From Prunella strophiata (taxonomy: Eukaryota > Chordata > Aves > Passeriformes > Prunellidae), in contig JAZBQD010000017.1 of the NCBI GenBank assembly GCA_036583965.1, forward strand, positions 22,168,385 to 22,232,384: 64,000 nucleotides of DNA. The letters are read 5' to 3'. The notes under the pieces were generated by a model. That model was not told where the DNA came from. It did no database searches and saw only the letters and a list, made by a program, of their open reading frames with translations. The position numbers were made by a program, and so were the translations under genes. Shown here one piece after another: positions 45,601 to 60,600 of this stretch (within the stretch, counting starts at the first letter, position 1; each line of letters starts with the position of its first letter).

Positions 45601-48600
45601 TAGGCTCAACAATGGACATGCAACCATGCAAAAGCAACAAATGACATCTTGAAGGACAACCTGCTGCAAGCTGAGGTACAGATTTAAATGAATTTTTGAC
45701 AGTAGTCACTTGCCCGAGGTACATACATTTTAGATCAACTAAGTCGGTGTCCTTTGCTTATGTTTTAACTAATATAATGTATACCACTAGGCAAACACAG
45801 GAATATTTACTAGTGTTTCCTCAAGCAGGAAAGCTGAATGCCTTTTTTTCCCTTCTCATTACTGCATGGTCCACCCAGACAGCAATCCTGTAAGGAAATG
45901 CAGACTAAGCCCATGAGCTCGGAAGAGGAAACTCCTGAATCCTGGTACCAAAGTGAGAAGTGAACTTTTGCTCTGGAAACTGTGACTTGCACAAAGGCAA
46001 AATACAGAATGAAGAACTTTGTAGTGGCTCCTCTCATTCTGGATACTTTCAGTAAACTCCCTTTCTAAAGGGACGTGAAAGAAGGAAGAGGATGAACAGA
46101 CTACATAAGAAGCTTTTCAAGGATACCTACATGAAGTTAGAGGTGGGCTACTATCTTGCAGTTTGGCAAGGTACTCAATTTAGGCAGAAACACACCAACT
46201 GTGTTTCTGCTCCAGGACAGGGCTTAGGGCTAACCACTTTATTACTCAGAGAACGTCTTACATCTGTTTTTCAATAGAGCAACCTGTTTGAGATCCAGGA
46301 GCTCTTTATACTCATGGGATTTAAGTTCCCCTTTATTCACACAACTGAATTCACACTACAGGCAGCTTGGAGGTTCAGGAGATACTTGTTCTCTCTGTCT
46401 TTCTGAGCACCATACCTATGGCTACAGAATTCACTCTGCTACAACTCCAGATGAAGTTCCCTCACAGGCTGCAGACAAGAACAACCAAGCCAGTGCCTGG
46501 AAGGTTTAGGGGATGCTCCCCTCAAGGCATGTATGCCTTGCATCATAAGTACTCTGCTACCTTAATGGGAAAGGCTAGACTATCAAGATAAATATTTATG
46601 AAGTCTGGAAGCAAAACTATATAAGATTTCCTAATCCAACTAACTTAGCTTCTAAGTACTCACCAGCTCCCTGCTTCTTCTGCCAGGATCTGAAACCACA
46701 ATGAAGATATGCAAAAATCTTCTTTCTCACAGCAAATTCTCTGGCTGGTCAAGCTGAGAGGGCTGTATGAGTTTAGAGCTACAGGGATAACCCAGTGGTC
46801 AGCAGATGGGCCACATGTGCTCTCATTAAGGAACTACAACAACAACTAACTCCAACTAAGTCTCCAGAGACATCATGAAAGTAGCGTCTGCACATGCAGC
46901 AGTCCTATCCTGCCTTACCTTACAAACTGCAGCTTCTTAGTGCATAAAATGCAACTCAGTAGTTACAATAAAATTTTAAGTTAATTAACAGCTTTTAGGC
47001 ACTTTGTATCAGTGCAAACTCAAATGCAAAGAGATATTATATCTTTATCATCAAATTTGGGCTTAAGTTGAAGCTGATGCTTTTATCTGTTTTTACCAAC
47101 CAAGACACTATAAATATTAGCTAACAACTAAGAACCAGGAAGAAAGCAGATTGGACTCAGGGGGAATGCTACTTCTTTACTGATACCAGCTCTCAGCTAC
47201 TTAATAGCTCAAAAACCTCTCAAGCCACAAAACCAAACTGACAAGAAGTTCAAACTCCAACACATTCTTAAAGGGCCCAGGACTATTTTTGTAATCAATT
47301 TCAACTGATGAGAGAGGTATATGCAGGCAAGAGCTGAGCATAAAGTTGTACATATATGATATGAATGTATCATACGTTCTGCATTTGCATCTAATCCTCT
47401 TCAGAATGATTCTGTTCTCTTAAAATCTAAGCTTGCCTAATATCTGGAATTTGGTATGGTCAATTACAAATAGCGTGTCCACTTTAAAACTCTTCTACAT
47501 CATCATTACCACGTAACAAATGGTCCAAAAGTAGAACAAATACAGCACTAATTAGACAACTAATCTTTGCATAAAATATTTCTACCTTCCTAGCTCTTGG
47601 GAAACAGTTATCTGTTACAAGGTCTTTTTTACCCCCACCTTCTACTTCAAGTTCTGCACTGCCGTTATTTACTGTTCCCATAGATCACCACACTTCAAAG
47701 CCTTGAGGTAGACAGAATAAAACAGATCATTGGAGGCAAACTTCATCTCACCAAAACGAAACCACACCCATCCTTCAGTGTGCTGCAAAATCAGCTCCAG
47801 CATGGGTCAGAAATGGGTGAGAGGCATTTCACCACTGCACATGTTAGGAACTGAAATGCTGCAGACTCCACACAAACACCATGATGCTACTGGTAAACAC
47901 CACCCACACTGTGCTTTTAGTGTAAGCTTCAGCATTCTAAGCAGTACCTGCTGACAGAGAGCCACAGTAGCACCACAAGCCTTCTCCATTCATAGGCCAC
48001 TGAGCTCTAGGCTGATCTCACTGCCAGAACAATCTAATGGTCTGGTAAGGTCTGTGATGCCAGGCTGGGTATGTGCACAGGAGGCCCAGAATGCCCTCCA
48101 GTGAGAGATTTTTAAGCAGTTTGTGTCATTTACAAGATGAAGCTGAATGAACTACTTATGTTACAAAAAGGTACAAGAGTTGCCAAAAAATATTCTGATT
48201 CTCTGGAGAGGAGATGTAAGTATTCAAAAAGTATTCTAAAATTATTCAAGATAATCCCTCTGAGATATGAGATCCAAAGGACTTTTAACATCTGCAAGAT
48301 TAGCAAAACTCATCAATTCCACTGCATCAAGATCTTGGTACAGTCCAATGCCTAAGAATTGGCTTGCTGGATATGCTAGATTTATTTTCCTCCATCCTAG
48401 ATACAACTGTTAGCACCTGTTTATACAGGTGCTATACTGAGAAAATAGGGTCTATACCACACCAGCCAGCAGAGGGGCAGGCTGTAGACCCAAATACAAG
48501 AGCACCACAAAACACCTAGTACACCACTATTTGTAGCTCATTATAGACAAAAGATCAGAAAAACACTTTAGCATTTCTATACTCTCATCCTCTTCAGCTT

Positions 48601-51600
48601 CTTAGATTCAAAACATTATGTGAACCTCCTGTAGAGTGAACCTTATAGTATAGTAGTCATAATACTGGAAAGTCATCCATTAATTATTAACACAAATATA
48701 AGGGAAACCAAAAACCTCCAAGCAGAGGAAGGGAACAAACCCTGCTGCCATCCTCAGTTAAAGCTGCAGTGATTTAAGAAAAGGCTCTTGCACTCTGTTT
48801 CATGCAGAAGCGGGTGGCAACACAAGCATGTCGGTTCACAGCTTTGCTTTTGCATGGTGCCCAGCCAAAACCTGTCATCCAGTGACATGTGCCATCTCTG
48901 TTCAGCATCACACAGGTAGAGCTCCCTAGCAGAAAGGGCAAAATAAGGAGTTTTCCACAGCCAAAAACAGTGTTCTGCAACAATACACTTCCACAGTGCC
49001 ATGGACAGGACTTTAACTCAGCTAGCTGACATACTGCTGAGTCACCAGGGACTGTTCTACCACTGCTTTGTTCACCTGTCACTGAACAGTCCAACTGGCT
49101 GGCTGTTGTTGACGTGTTACAGAGTCATCCTGCTCTGAACTGTGAGAGATCAGTAGCTCAGAAGTTGTTAGATAAGTTACATATATTCACACTTAGGTCT
49201 TTATTTCACACCAGCTTGCCAACCACAAATTGTTGCTCTGCCAGAAACTGCTTATGCTTCAAAGAAGCCCCCAGATCCAGGAAAAAAGGCAAGTTCTGCT
49301 TCTCCATTCTTTTCAGGAAGTAGTGTATGTGCAAACTGTTTCTGTACAGAAATTTTAAGTGCTAACCTTTGGACGGTCTTCTCTTTTCAAGGCTACTGCT
49401 TCCAGTTTTGCTTCATACTCCGCTTGAACTTGGTCCCTCTTCTTCAAAACATTCTATGGGCAAGAAAAAATAGAGCTGTGAAGGGATCCTCTTGTTCCTT
49501 CCCCCAGTCCACAAGAAACTCTAATATGATACATCTTCAGTACCAATTAAGCCCAAAGTCAGACTTCCAGATTTACTTTGTCCTATTTCACAGGATTTAG
49601 GGAGTAGCTTTTAATAATGAACAGCACTTGCTCTCCATCAGCTGGCAGGGACAAATAAAATTCAACATTTGGACAAGCTGGAGGAATGCAATATAGAAGC
49701 TGTCATGAAACCACTAATATAATCCTGACCAAGTAAATTTAATTAATCAGTTGACTTATTACTATCATGAAAAGGATATAAACAAATGCTTCAAAGCTGA
49801 CAAGGACTAATGTAAAGTTTCTGATATCTTCAAGCAGCAGACAGAAAACAGCAATGGCTAAGAGACAGGAAGACCACCAAAGAAGGTATTACAGCTCCCT
49901 TTTCACTTGCAAAGACTCTTCAGAATCCTTTAAAGCAAGCTGTCACATTCTGGTGTTAGAGCAAAAGTAAGCCTTTGTTTTAGATCAGTCTGGGGGGGAA
50001 GGTTTAGTTGCTGATTTCATTTAAAAAAAAAAAAAAAAAGGAAAATTATGAAAAGGACAATTTACATGAAAAGCATTGCACTGCCTGAGAGAGCTTCTCA
50101 AACAGTAAACATTTTCTTGACAGAGTATTTTCAAAATAGAGACACAAAGATGCTACCCTTAGTTTGTACTATATCCACAAAGAACTTCACTAAGTTTATA
50201 CTACAGTCTTACCATTTGAAAACAACCACAGGAATCAGTCTTTCTCAAAATTACTTACTAAAAAATAAACAGTTTTGTGTCTGCAAGTGCAGGCAACTTA
50301 CCACTTCGGGTTTCACAAAGAAACAACTAGCACTTTTTAATCACTCAGTTGATGCAAAGTTATTATTAAAAATGCTCAGAGGGGAAATCAGCCAACACTC
50401 TCAGTAAATTTGAAATTCTCTTGCAGCTAACTTGGCTTTGAGTCTTTCCTTCTGCCACCTAGAAGGAATTGTTCCATTAGGACACCAAGTGGTAACTAGT
50501 CATTTCAACAGTCCAGACAAGGCTAGTAACACAGGACTAGTCACTGCTGCCTACAGAAATATGTTTTTAGAAGAGTAGCTCCTCAGAGCTCTAACAGCCA
50601 GACTAGATCAAATTAAGAGCAATTAAGGACATACAAATCCTATATCTACTAATCATCATCATCCCCTTCCCCCTTCTTAAGCCAAGAGAAGGTCACCAAT
50701 GCAGTTCCTCTAGAGTAGAGATGTTCAATCCCTGATAAATGGGAATAGCACCCCATCCACAAAGTTATTATTAGATTAGTCAATAAAAAGAGGGCAAACC
50801 TGAAGAATTCACCTTCAAGAGCTTAATTCTCCCTTTTGTTCTAAATGGATGCAGTAGCATACCATTGGTTGTGTTTGGTTGAAAAACCACAACACTGCCC
50901 CTTCTTTTTGGAATCTATGCAACTATGTGGGATGGCCTTTAAGTGATTGAGGGCACCAATGCAACAAAAGCCTAAGACTTAATAGATATTTCTACTTTGT
51001 ATTGCCTCTTGAACCTGAACCAACTGAAATTTCTTCTGTGAAAAACAAGTGCCTCCAGCAATTGCATTTTGCCTTTAGAAGCCTGGAGTTGGTGCAGGAA
51101 GATGAATCTATACCAGGAGTAGCCAATGATTAACAGTTATTGGCAAACTGGATTCTAAGAACAGGTGTCTTAATTCCCCTTAAGTACTCAAGTCCACCTA
51201 CTGGGGACCACTAACAATGAGCTTGTGAATACAGTTTTAAGTATCCAGTAATTGCTGACCTGTAAGTAATGAAAAAGATATTGCCCTCCCTTTCACTTGT
51301 CCCTTATTTTCCTCTGGCACCTCCAAGCAATCTCCTCTGTTCTAGATTGATGCCTTGATGCTTTAGCAGCAGTTATGAAAAGCTCTGCCATCAAGTATCC
51401 TCAAAATTACCACAGACCATGCAATACTAGTTAAAGCCTCACTTGAAGAGAAAAAAAGTTTTTTAAAAAAAAAATTGGAAGAAACCAAACTCAAAACTGA
51501 AAAAAACTCAACCAACACACTTCAGTTATTTCAGGTCAGAACTAAACCAGTGGTGTCTGAGCATGAAAGATGGCCTAGTTTCAGCAGGTACTTCACCATT

Positions 51601-54600
51601 TTGTATTTAGTTGAAACTAAAACACCTTGGCCCATACAGAGTTTCGGGAGCTTGCCATCAACCTCCTACCTCAAATTTCAATTTCAATCCTGTTGGCACA
51701 CCACATAGCTTCCTACTGTAACTAAACATCACAACAGGATCTCTAGTTACTTCATGCCCTAAAGACACAGTTACCCAGTAGTGCAGTGCTTACTTGAAAC
51801 ATGCCTTAAAAGTAATGTCCAAGAACACCCCGGGGGATCACATCACATTAAAAACCTTTCTACCAATGTTGAGCAAACAGAAGTCATAAAACATCCTAAT
51901 ATCTGCACTGAATCATGCAAAGGAGATTTGTCCTCTGCACGTGCCTCCCAGGGCAACACCAGTGTACATCAGCAAATGTGGTACCAGGTTTGCTGACAAG
52001 GGCCTCACTGCACCAGGAACTGAGACATCCCCTTGCCATGTAACAGAAACCATAGAATACCAGGCTGTAAGAGACATCAAGGATTATCTCATCCTACCCT
52101 TTCTGGCAAAAGCGCAGTCTAGACAAGATGGATCAGCACCCTGTCTAGCTGGATCTCAAATGTGTCTAGTGCTGGGGAATCCACCACTTCCCTGGAGACA
52201 TTATTCCAAAGGATGACTGTTCTCATTGTGAAAATTCACCTCTTGTGTTCAATGAAAACGTCCCCAAGAGTAATTTGCACTGATTGTCCCCATTTTTCCA
52301 TGGGTCTCCTTGAGAAAAGGGAGCTTTAATTATACTTGTGCTCAATCCTTAAATACTGGTAGATGATGGTAAAATCTTCCCTAAGCTTTCTTCCTCAAGG
52401 TTGAACACACCCAGCTTTCTCAGCCTTTCCTCATACAGCAGGTTTCTGAGTCCCTTGACCATCTTTGTGGTTCTCTTTCAGACCCTCTTCAGCTTATCCA
52501 CATCTTTTTGTGTGCAGCAGAGATAAAAACTGAACACAGTTGTGGCCTAACCAGTGCTGATCAAGGCAAGTAATTTGGAAAGTGTCTCTTTTGGACACTT
52601 CCAGCACACATTTTAACTCAAGGCCAAGACACCAGTTTCTGCCCTGTTCTGCAAATCTTTCAAACAAATCCAGAGGCTAGGCTTCTCTCAAAACAGCTAA
52701 TATTCTATTCAAACAGAACTGCTGGGTTTTGACTCCATATGTGCAGCTCCCTCAAGCTCTTCCCCTTAGGTACAACACTGCTCCTGAAGACATCAAGGCC
52801 TCTTAATCTCTGAACAGTGACAATAATCTGGCAGCTCTTACTCAAGGGACATTCAGCTATAGTCTGCTCTATAGATCATGTTCCCATACCTACACCAGGG
52901 GTACAGTGTGCAACAAAGAAAGCTAATCAAAGTTGCACTGAACTCCTAGTACCTGAAGAGCTACCTTCCATCAAGTACCCTGTGCAAAAGATATGCCCTG
53001 AAAGAATGAAACAGACTTTCATCTCACAAGTAGTCCTCACAGCAGTGGATGAAGAGGAATGCACTGCTAGTGAAGAGGATGACCCTTTCAACAGAAAGTC
53101 TCCTGCACTCCAGGTGTGCACTCCTTACTAACCTTGATTACTTACTTAACATTATGGATTCTGCAAAGACAGTTCAGTAGCTGCTCACTTCAGAAACGGA
53201 AACAGGCTGACGTTTCCTAGCAGAAGAAAACTGCACTTTGTAGAACCTGAGAGAGTACAGTTTTGCTATCTGATTGGGAAGGAAAATACAAACCACCTGT
53301 CTTGGCTAATAATAGTTTTTGTTCTTGATTTCCAAATTTTTAGATGGAGTAAAGCTAGTAAGATGTCCAAGCCAGACACAAAACAGTGTAATTCTTTAGA
53401 GCACTAGAAAGTCAAGTCAACAGACTAAAAAGTTTGAGCTAAAAAGCAAGGGTTTCTTTAGCTGAACAAGTACTTTAGACAGTAAAGTAACTGCTGCCTT
53501 GGAGACAGTGCCATTCTAAAAGGGCTCTAAAAGGCCAAAAGGAAGCCTAGGTGAAAGTCTGTAATGATGCTCTGCCTGTGGTGAGTGGTGATTATCTGCC
53601 TAAAGTACCTCTTCAGTGAAAGAAACCCTGGCTTTCAGCTTAAAAAAATTTCCCCTGCTATATTTTTGAAGAGCACCTCTCACAATTCAGCTTGCCCCTT
53701 CAGATGCCATCTTTGGTAGGCATTTTTAGCATCAAAAGCCAGATGTTCTGAGTTAAAGTATTTAATCACTAGCCTCGCACTCTGTTTATTTGTAAGCACA
53801 CTCCATCCACCTCCACTTCCTATAGTCCAAATATCCTGAGACAAGGATTCCTTACAGCTCACTGTGTTCAAGCAATACTTAAGTGTTAATAGACCCATAC
53901 AGAAAATACACCTCATTCATGATGGGGTCAAATCCATGGTGACAAAAGCAAAGAATATACCCAGGGAATTAGTGCAAAGCCACCTGCAAGAATACTTTAA
54001 CCACACAGATGTACAACTCCTGAAGCTGGGAAAGGACATCTACAAGAAAGTGTTTAAATTCTCAGTTTAGGAAGCACAGGACTACCATGTTCAGACTGTA
54101 AGTTTACAGTGGGCTATTAGATCTGTAAAGGAGTGCATATCACAGCCTTGTAACAGTTGTTCCAAGTGGAAGGTCCTCAGAAGGAACTTATCTGTTAGTA
54201 CCCTATAGTGGGACTGCTATATATATATATATATATGTGGCACACATTCTGTGCCACAGGCACATGGTGAAAAGCTCTGATGGACAAACTAAAGTCCTTG
54301 ATAGAATTTTTTAGTGAAGTTAACTCAGTAATTCTTTTCCCCATTAGATGTGATTGATTACCAATGCTCCATAACTTCAAGAGAATAAAACCCACATTAA
54401 AGTAGCTTTTATTACATCTGCATAAGCAGTAAAATATCAAATTCTTAGATTATGAGTCACAGAATACCATCTTTAAGCAGTTACTTGGTATGCAGAACTT
54501 AACAACAGACATATCATGCCTAGGGTATGGGGATGACAGAGGAAGCAATGTCTGTCATTTGGACACATGGTTCTAAAACAAGGCACCCAACTCTGCTACA

Positions 54601-57600
54601 CACAAAAACCAGAAACTGCTAATGCTATAAGTCCTGTTGAACTCCACAGTGACCCTGTAGTGAAGAGCAGAAACACAAGTGGCTTCAATTCACAGAGAGA
54701 ATCTAGGCAGCCACAGGATGTCTCCTATATAGAGTACTACCTGCCAAACCAATGAAGGGACAACTCTGCAACATTTTGTGTACTGACCCTAGCTTGACTG
54801 AAGAGCAGAGCAGACAGAAAATCCTACTCATGCAGTATCCTGCTATTAAACATACCTAGCTTTGTTTTGACTGTAAAAGTATCCTCCTCCTTAATGTATT
54901 ATTTACTTTCCCACTTTTCCCAGACCACCATTTCTCACTGTTAAAAAAGAATGAACTCACTAATTCCAGGCAAACACAATGACAGCGCTTTCTGCCACAG
55001 GGCTCTCTTTACCTTCATTGACTCAGCATACAATATATATTCCCTAAGCACAGGCAGGAAGTCTTCTGTCATGTCCTCACTGAGCTCTTCAAGAGCTGTG
55101 CAGCAATTCCCAACACAGGCAGACACTCCTTCCAGTGGCTCTGATAGCTCAACCTCCAGGCCTCCCCAGGTTGAATAAACAGGTCCATATTCTCGTAGTT
55201 CCACCAAGTATTCTACAGGAGGCAGATGGAAAAACAGATTAACGGAGCAAGAGCAAGGCACAAATATGTGCAAACACAAAATAGGAGAAATTATGAACCA
55301 ATTTTGAATCGCCACAGGAAGTCAAGGGCTGTGTTGCATTAGCTTCTTAACAGACAGAGCTCTATGGCAGCACAGGTAACAGGTTCAAGTAGCCTCTTTC
55401 TTAACTTACCATTCTTACAGACTTCCAATACAAAGACTCTTGCACCTGTGCAGTAGCCCAGATCAGTTTTTTAAACATACGTAAAACCTAACTCTATTAA
55501 GACTTGTAAAGCTTGTTTTTGTCTAGGAATTCCATTTGTACTCCTCCAGGTGGAATCTACAGGTTCTTCCACCTTCCAAAAGTCTTTCAAAAAATTACTC
55601 CAGTAAGACAGTAGGTTGGTATAAAAAGTTCAACTTTAAAAAAATTTGAAGAACTGAGCTAATATCAGATACTGTGTGAGGTTGTGGGCTTTTTTAAAAT
55701 CTGGAACAGGCATTAGATTTTGCCCTCTGTGTGACTTACTACAGGCCAGAATCATCAACACAAACTGTCATGATCATGCTATCAACCAGAGTAAGACACA
55801 GAGCACTCAGACTGAAGTATTATGATGGAACATCTTGTGTCCTTACCCAACTGTTCCTTGATGATCCGTTGTGCTATTCTGTCAATGGTACCAAGCTTCA
55901 GAGAGAATGTGTCCAGATAATCCCCAATGGCTGCAAACTCCAGTGGCCGACTTCTTAATTTGTAGCCTCCTGTAACGTATTTGACAGACTCCCCCATCTT
56001 TGACAGCAAAGCCATTCCTTGCTTTTTGTAGGCATTAAGATCCTAGGAATTAAAACAAACAAATAAAAAAAAGCAAACAAAAGAAGAATATGTTTAGGAA
56101 TACTCACTTACACATTTAAATATTAATACAGTGAAGGATATTTTCCAGTCAAGATCAAATCTTGTGAAAGCAACAGATTACATGTGACATGCAGCCTTAA
56201 ACAAAGGCTTGCTTTCTACATGTTGCACAGCTGAGCACAGCTTCAAGGCTCCATGGAGGCAAATTATCCAGGAGAATAGTATGAAGTACATTAGAAATAA
56301 ATAAGTAGTCCAACTTTGCATGTGGCCATACTTTCCCATTTTCCTGTACTCTCACCAGGGAAGCTTATTAACAGCTCTGGTTCTACCAAAAGAGTTCACA
56401 TCATTCATCTAGACATACTCCTAAGTCATGGCTACAATACCAGTATTAAACAGATGCACCAGCTGGCTCTAATGACCCACTACAGAGCTACACATTGCAC
56501 ACCTATTTGGTAAGCAGCCTCCTCACTCCAGTTCTGTGGTGAAACAGGAGGCAGGTGAAGACTGCATGCAGAAAATGCAGAGTGAGGAGACCAGCAAAGC
56601 TTCTCTGCAAGAGAGACTGTAACCCAGGCTGGGTCAGATGCATCCATGTTGCTGCACAGAAAGTGTAAACTTCCTTCACACTCCTTTACACATTTGCATA
56701 AACCAACTTTTTGATTATCTGTGTTAACAGGACTGCTTGTCTACAATTTTCATGGGATTTCACCTTAACAGTACACCAGAAAAAAATGGTTTTAGATAGT
56801 CAAAATGCTGACAATGTTTTATTTTACTTCTTCCAGCAGAGGTCAGTATTCAACATCGCAAAACAGGCTCAGGAGCTACAGTTTGGTTACCCTGCAGGGC
56901 CTGAGGAAGAGATGCGTTCAAACCAAGCAGGCTGTAGAGTTCAAGAATTCAGACATATTACTACAGACGAGACTAAAAGCTGAAGTGTTCTTAAAAAAAA
57001 ACCAAACAAAAAAAACAACAGCCATCTTCAAAACGTGTACTATGGTATTTCTTCCAAGTTCTTAACGTAAGTCAAATATAAGTTTGATTAAGAAAACCTG
57101 ACATCTTAGCAGCTAGTATAATTTTCAATTATGTGTGCATTTAAATGCAGTTTGATTTTTGCTTTCCCCATGTGCTCAGCATGAGCTGCAAGCAGGCATC
57201 AAAAAAGATCCCTGAACTCAAAATTATTCACCCACTCTCTCAAGGATTCTGGTCCGTTACAGGTCCAAACAGGGAATATGAAGAAACGTTGGTTTCTCTT
57301 CTTCAACCAGGAAGTGATCTTACAACTTCCTGTAGTAACTAAATTCTGAAGTCCTACCACACTGAACTGACACCTCACTGCTCCACTAGACCAAGTTCAA
57401 GCATTAGAGACAGTCAGCAGAACAGGTGTCCCTTCCCCTCACCTCCCAGGATGCTCTGTAATCTCAAGGCAATCTCTTCCTAAAGCAGAGGATGAAGCCC
57501 TTGACATTCATTTCACAGGGATGGCAGAAGACAAAAAAAAGGAGCTAAGAAAGCTGCATCATGCTTGGACAGATCAAAAAAAAAAAAGAACAGAGCTATA

Positions 57601-60600
57601 TGACATTTAATGTGCTAAACAAATTCTGCATTTCTGGCTTGTTTCAGTGGTTAATTTCACCATGGAGGGGAAATAAAAACAGTGGAAATTGATTATTAAC
57701 AACAAGCAAAGCATGAACCTGAAATGAGCTCAAACACCCAATTTAAGTGAGCTAAAGTAATGTGATTTTGGAAAGGCATACTTTTACAGCTCTTCTCACC
57801 TACCTGGTAAAACCCAAGTATAGCTGCAAGTCCTCCTAGTCTTATTTGAAATGCAATTCTAAAGAAAGCCAAAGAAAATTGCACTATTCCTGCATGAGTC
57901 ATGCAGAAGAGAAGCATGAAACTGTTGGCTGAGAATAAATAAGAATGAGACCTCCATGCTTAGTTTTGAGGGCATCAAGTGCAAGCAGTATAAAAAGAAT
58001 AAACAAGATAAAAAGTCAAGACATTTGTAAGCTTTTGTGCAAGGGAGACTTCTCTTCCTCTGCTCCTTCCCTCCTCCCCAAAAGAGGATTTTAAAGTCTA
58101 CAGTTTTTTTTATTTTTATTCTCTCTTGCATAATAGGACTACATGCTACAAAACAAGCAGGTCTGGGGAATTCGATTTATCAATCTGCAGAGAGGATTCC
58201 TCTTCCCTTCAAGCACAGGGAACCCATACTGTTGTCACACGCAGTAGTCAGAGCACCCAACAACCCTCTGGAAGCTCGGATCTGCACATGTAGTTTTGTT
58301 AACGCCTTTTTACCCTCATTTCAGAAGGGACTGCAAAGGTCAACCACTGCATTTTAAAGTTACTGGCTTACCTTAGCTGTAAGGAAGACGTTGAAGTGCT
58401 CATTAAAAGACAGCACTGGGTGATCAGTTATTCTCTTCAAGAACTTGTCTAATGCTTTTCTCCTTGTCTCCACAAACTCTTCCGAAAAGCGATCAACAAC
58501 ACCCTTCACCACAAATTTTTCAGGAAGAGGCTGTCAGAGATAAGTAAACAGCATAAGATTCAAAAAGACCAAAAACTTGCTTCTGTTTTTTGGAAACAAA
58601 CAAAGCAATCAAATTCCAGTCTTAACAGGAACTGAAACATTGTGTTTATGAACAGGAACCATGCACCAGATGGGTTGCAAGCTGTGCTCAGAATGTTCCT
58701 TAAGCTGGTCTGGCTTAAAGCTAGCCATTCTACTGAGTGGCTTCAGCTGAGAGTCACACCAGGGAAGTCAGACAGTAAATACTTGTCACACTAAATACTT
58801 GTAACATAGCTTAGATTGTTCTCCATAGTGCTATCCATGTTCAAGATCCAGCTCTGAAGAGATGCCAGAAGAGCTGCATGCTATTTATAAGAGAAGCACA
58901 CACACACTGGCACCACCCAGTGCTGAAGCAAGGCTGCCCAGTCTCAGGAAACTCTACTTACTCCCCACAAATCCTCTATGAATAATTTAGAACGCTTGAA
59001 CAGGGCCCCCCTGTAAAAGGCTGACAACCTTAGTGAGAACACTGAGCTAAAACAAAACAGGGGCTTGACACAGCAAATGGCTGTATCTTTTCTGAAGTAT
59101 GAGCACACCTGGTCATCTATCACAGCTGACTTTCCTGAGTATGTTTCTGTAAGTGACAAAGGCCTGATGATACATCCACTTTTACATCTTACTATTTCAA
59201 CTATTACTATTACTCACTTTTACATCTTACTATTTCAGAGATGAACTACCAGTTCATCTCTGTAGTTCAGTTTGACACGTAAGCCCAGACTGTCTCCAGA
59301 CTTGCCAGTTATACAGTCCCCCCTGTTACACTTGGATTACAGACTCCAGACATATTACTTTGGATGGAAGATAACTTTTTAAACTGATGCATGGTAAGTT
59401 TCAGCTCAACCACTATGTCTGCTTTTGTTCTGTCCAGATAGCATGGATTTCAAGATTAATATCAGCTTTAAAATTGTGCTTTGCATTTCATTCTTGTGAA
59501 CCAGACCATCCAGACAATCTGCTTACAGTTAGGCTAGCAATGACAGCCATTTTCATCCAATTCAAGAATCAGGATTCTCCTCTGCAAAGAGTCTGTCAAC
59601 TAAAATCTGTGTCAAAAATAGTTAAAGAAAAAAAACCCTATATATGTTGCTTTCCCACCATACCTGAGCTGATGTGGGTTGTACATGAAGATTGTATCTC
59701 CTAGAAAAGTACAGCCAGCATGACTTAGCTGGAAGAGCTACATTTTAACCACTGTATTTGGTTCTTACAATTTAAGACTTACATGATTATGTTTAGCATT
59801 CAAATCAGTCAGTCATTCTAGTTAAACCAGTATAAGGTTATCATTAGCTTTCTTCAGAAGTATAATGCCTTGTGCATTAGTCTTCAGGGAGGAAGAAACT
59901 CTCTTCCTTTGCTTTGTAAACTTAAGCTGGGACACTAGGAAGTCACTACCTCAAGCACCATATGCAGGAGGAAAAGAAAAAAGTTTAAAGAAGAAAAAAA
60001 AAGAAGGCAAGGAAGTCTAAAGAACCATAGTTCAAGCACATGCAGACTGGCACTAAGTAATCACTAAAGTTTGAGCATTTGAAGAATGCATCTCTACTAC
60101 AAAGACTTCTGCCATTTAACCTGGTTTCAACTATAGCAGTAGGTACATTTCTTTCCATTTCAGGCCTCTGGAGGTCCATCTCAAGTAATCAAAACACACA
60201 GCTAGCAACTGGTATTTTGCTTTAACTGTGTTTATTATCTATCTTATAGTCTTCCATCTTAATTTATTTTTCCCTACTAAGATGTGAGCAGAGTTCATTC
60301 CCATCAGTAATGGCTTCCGGTATCCAAACATGACCATCCTGGGACAGAAACCTTGGCTGTGTTAGGTTTACCTTTTTAGTCTAGAGACAGAACTGAGATC
60401 AATTTTACTGTTCTTTGAAAGAAAATATTAGAATGTCTCGGATCTTTTAAAAATAAGTAACTATCAGTAACTGAAGAGATGAAGAGGAACCCATACTGAG
60501 CTTAGTTTTGGCTCCCAAGTGTAGGCTGTCATGACACACTGCACTGATAAGACATATCACTTGCTACAGGAAGATTTTAGGCAGAATCACTATATTGAGA

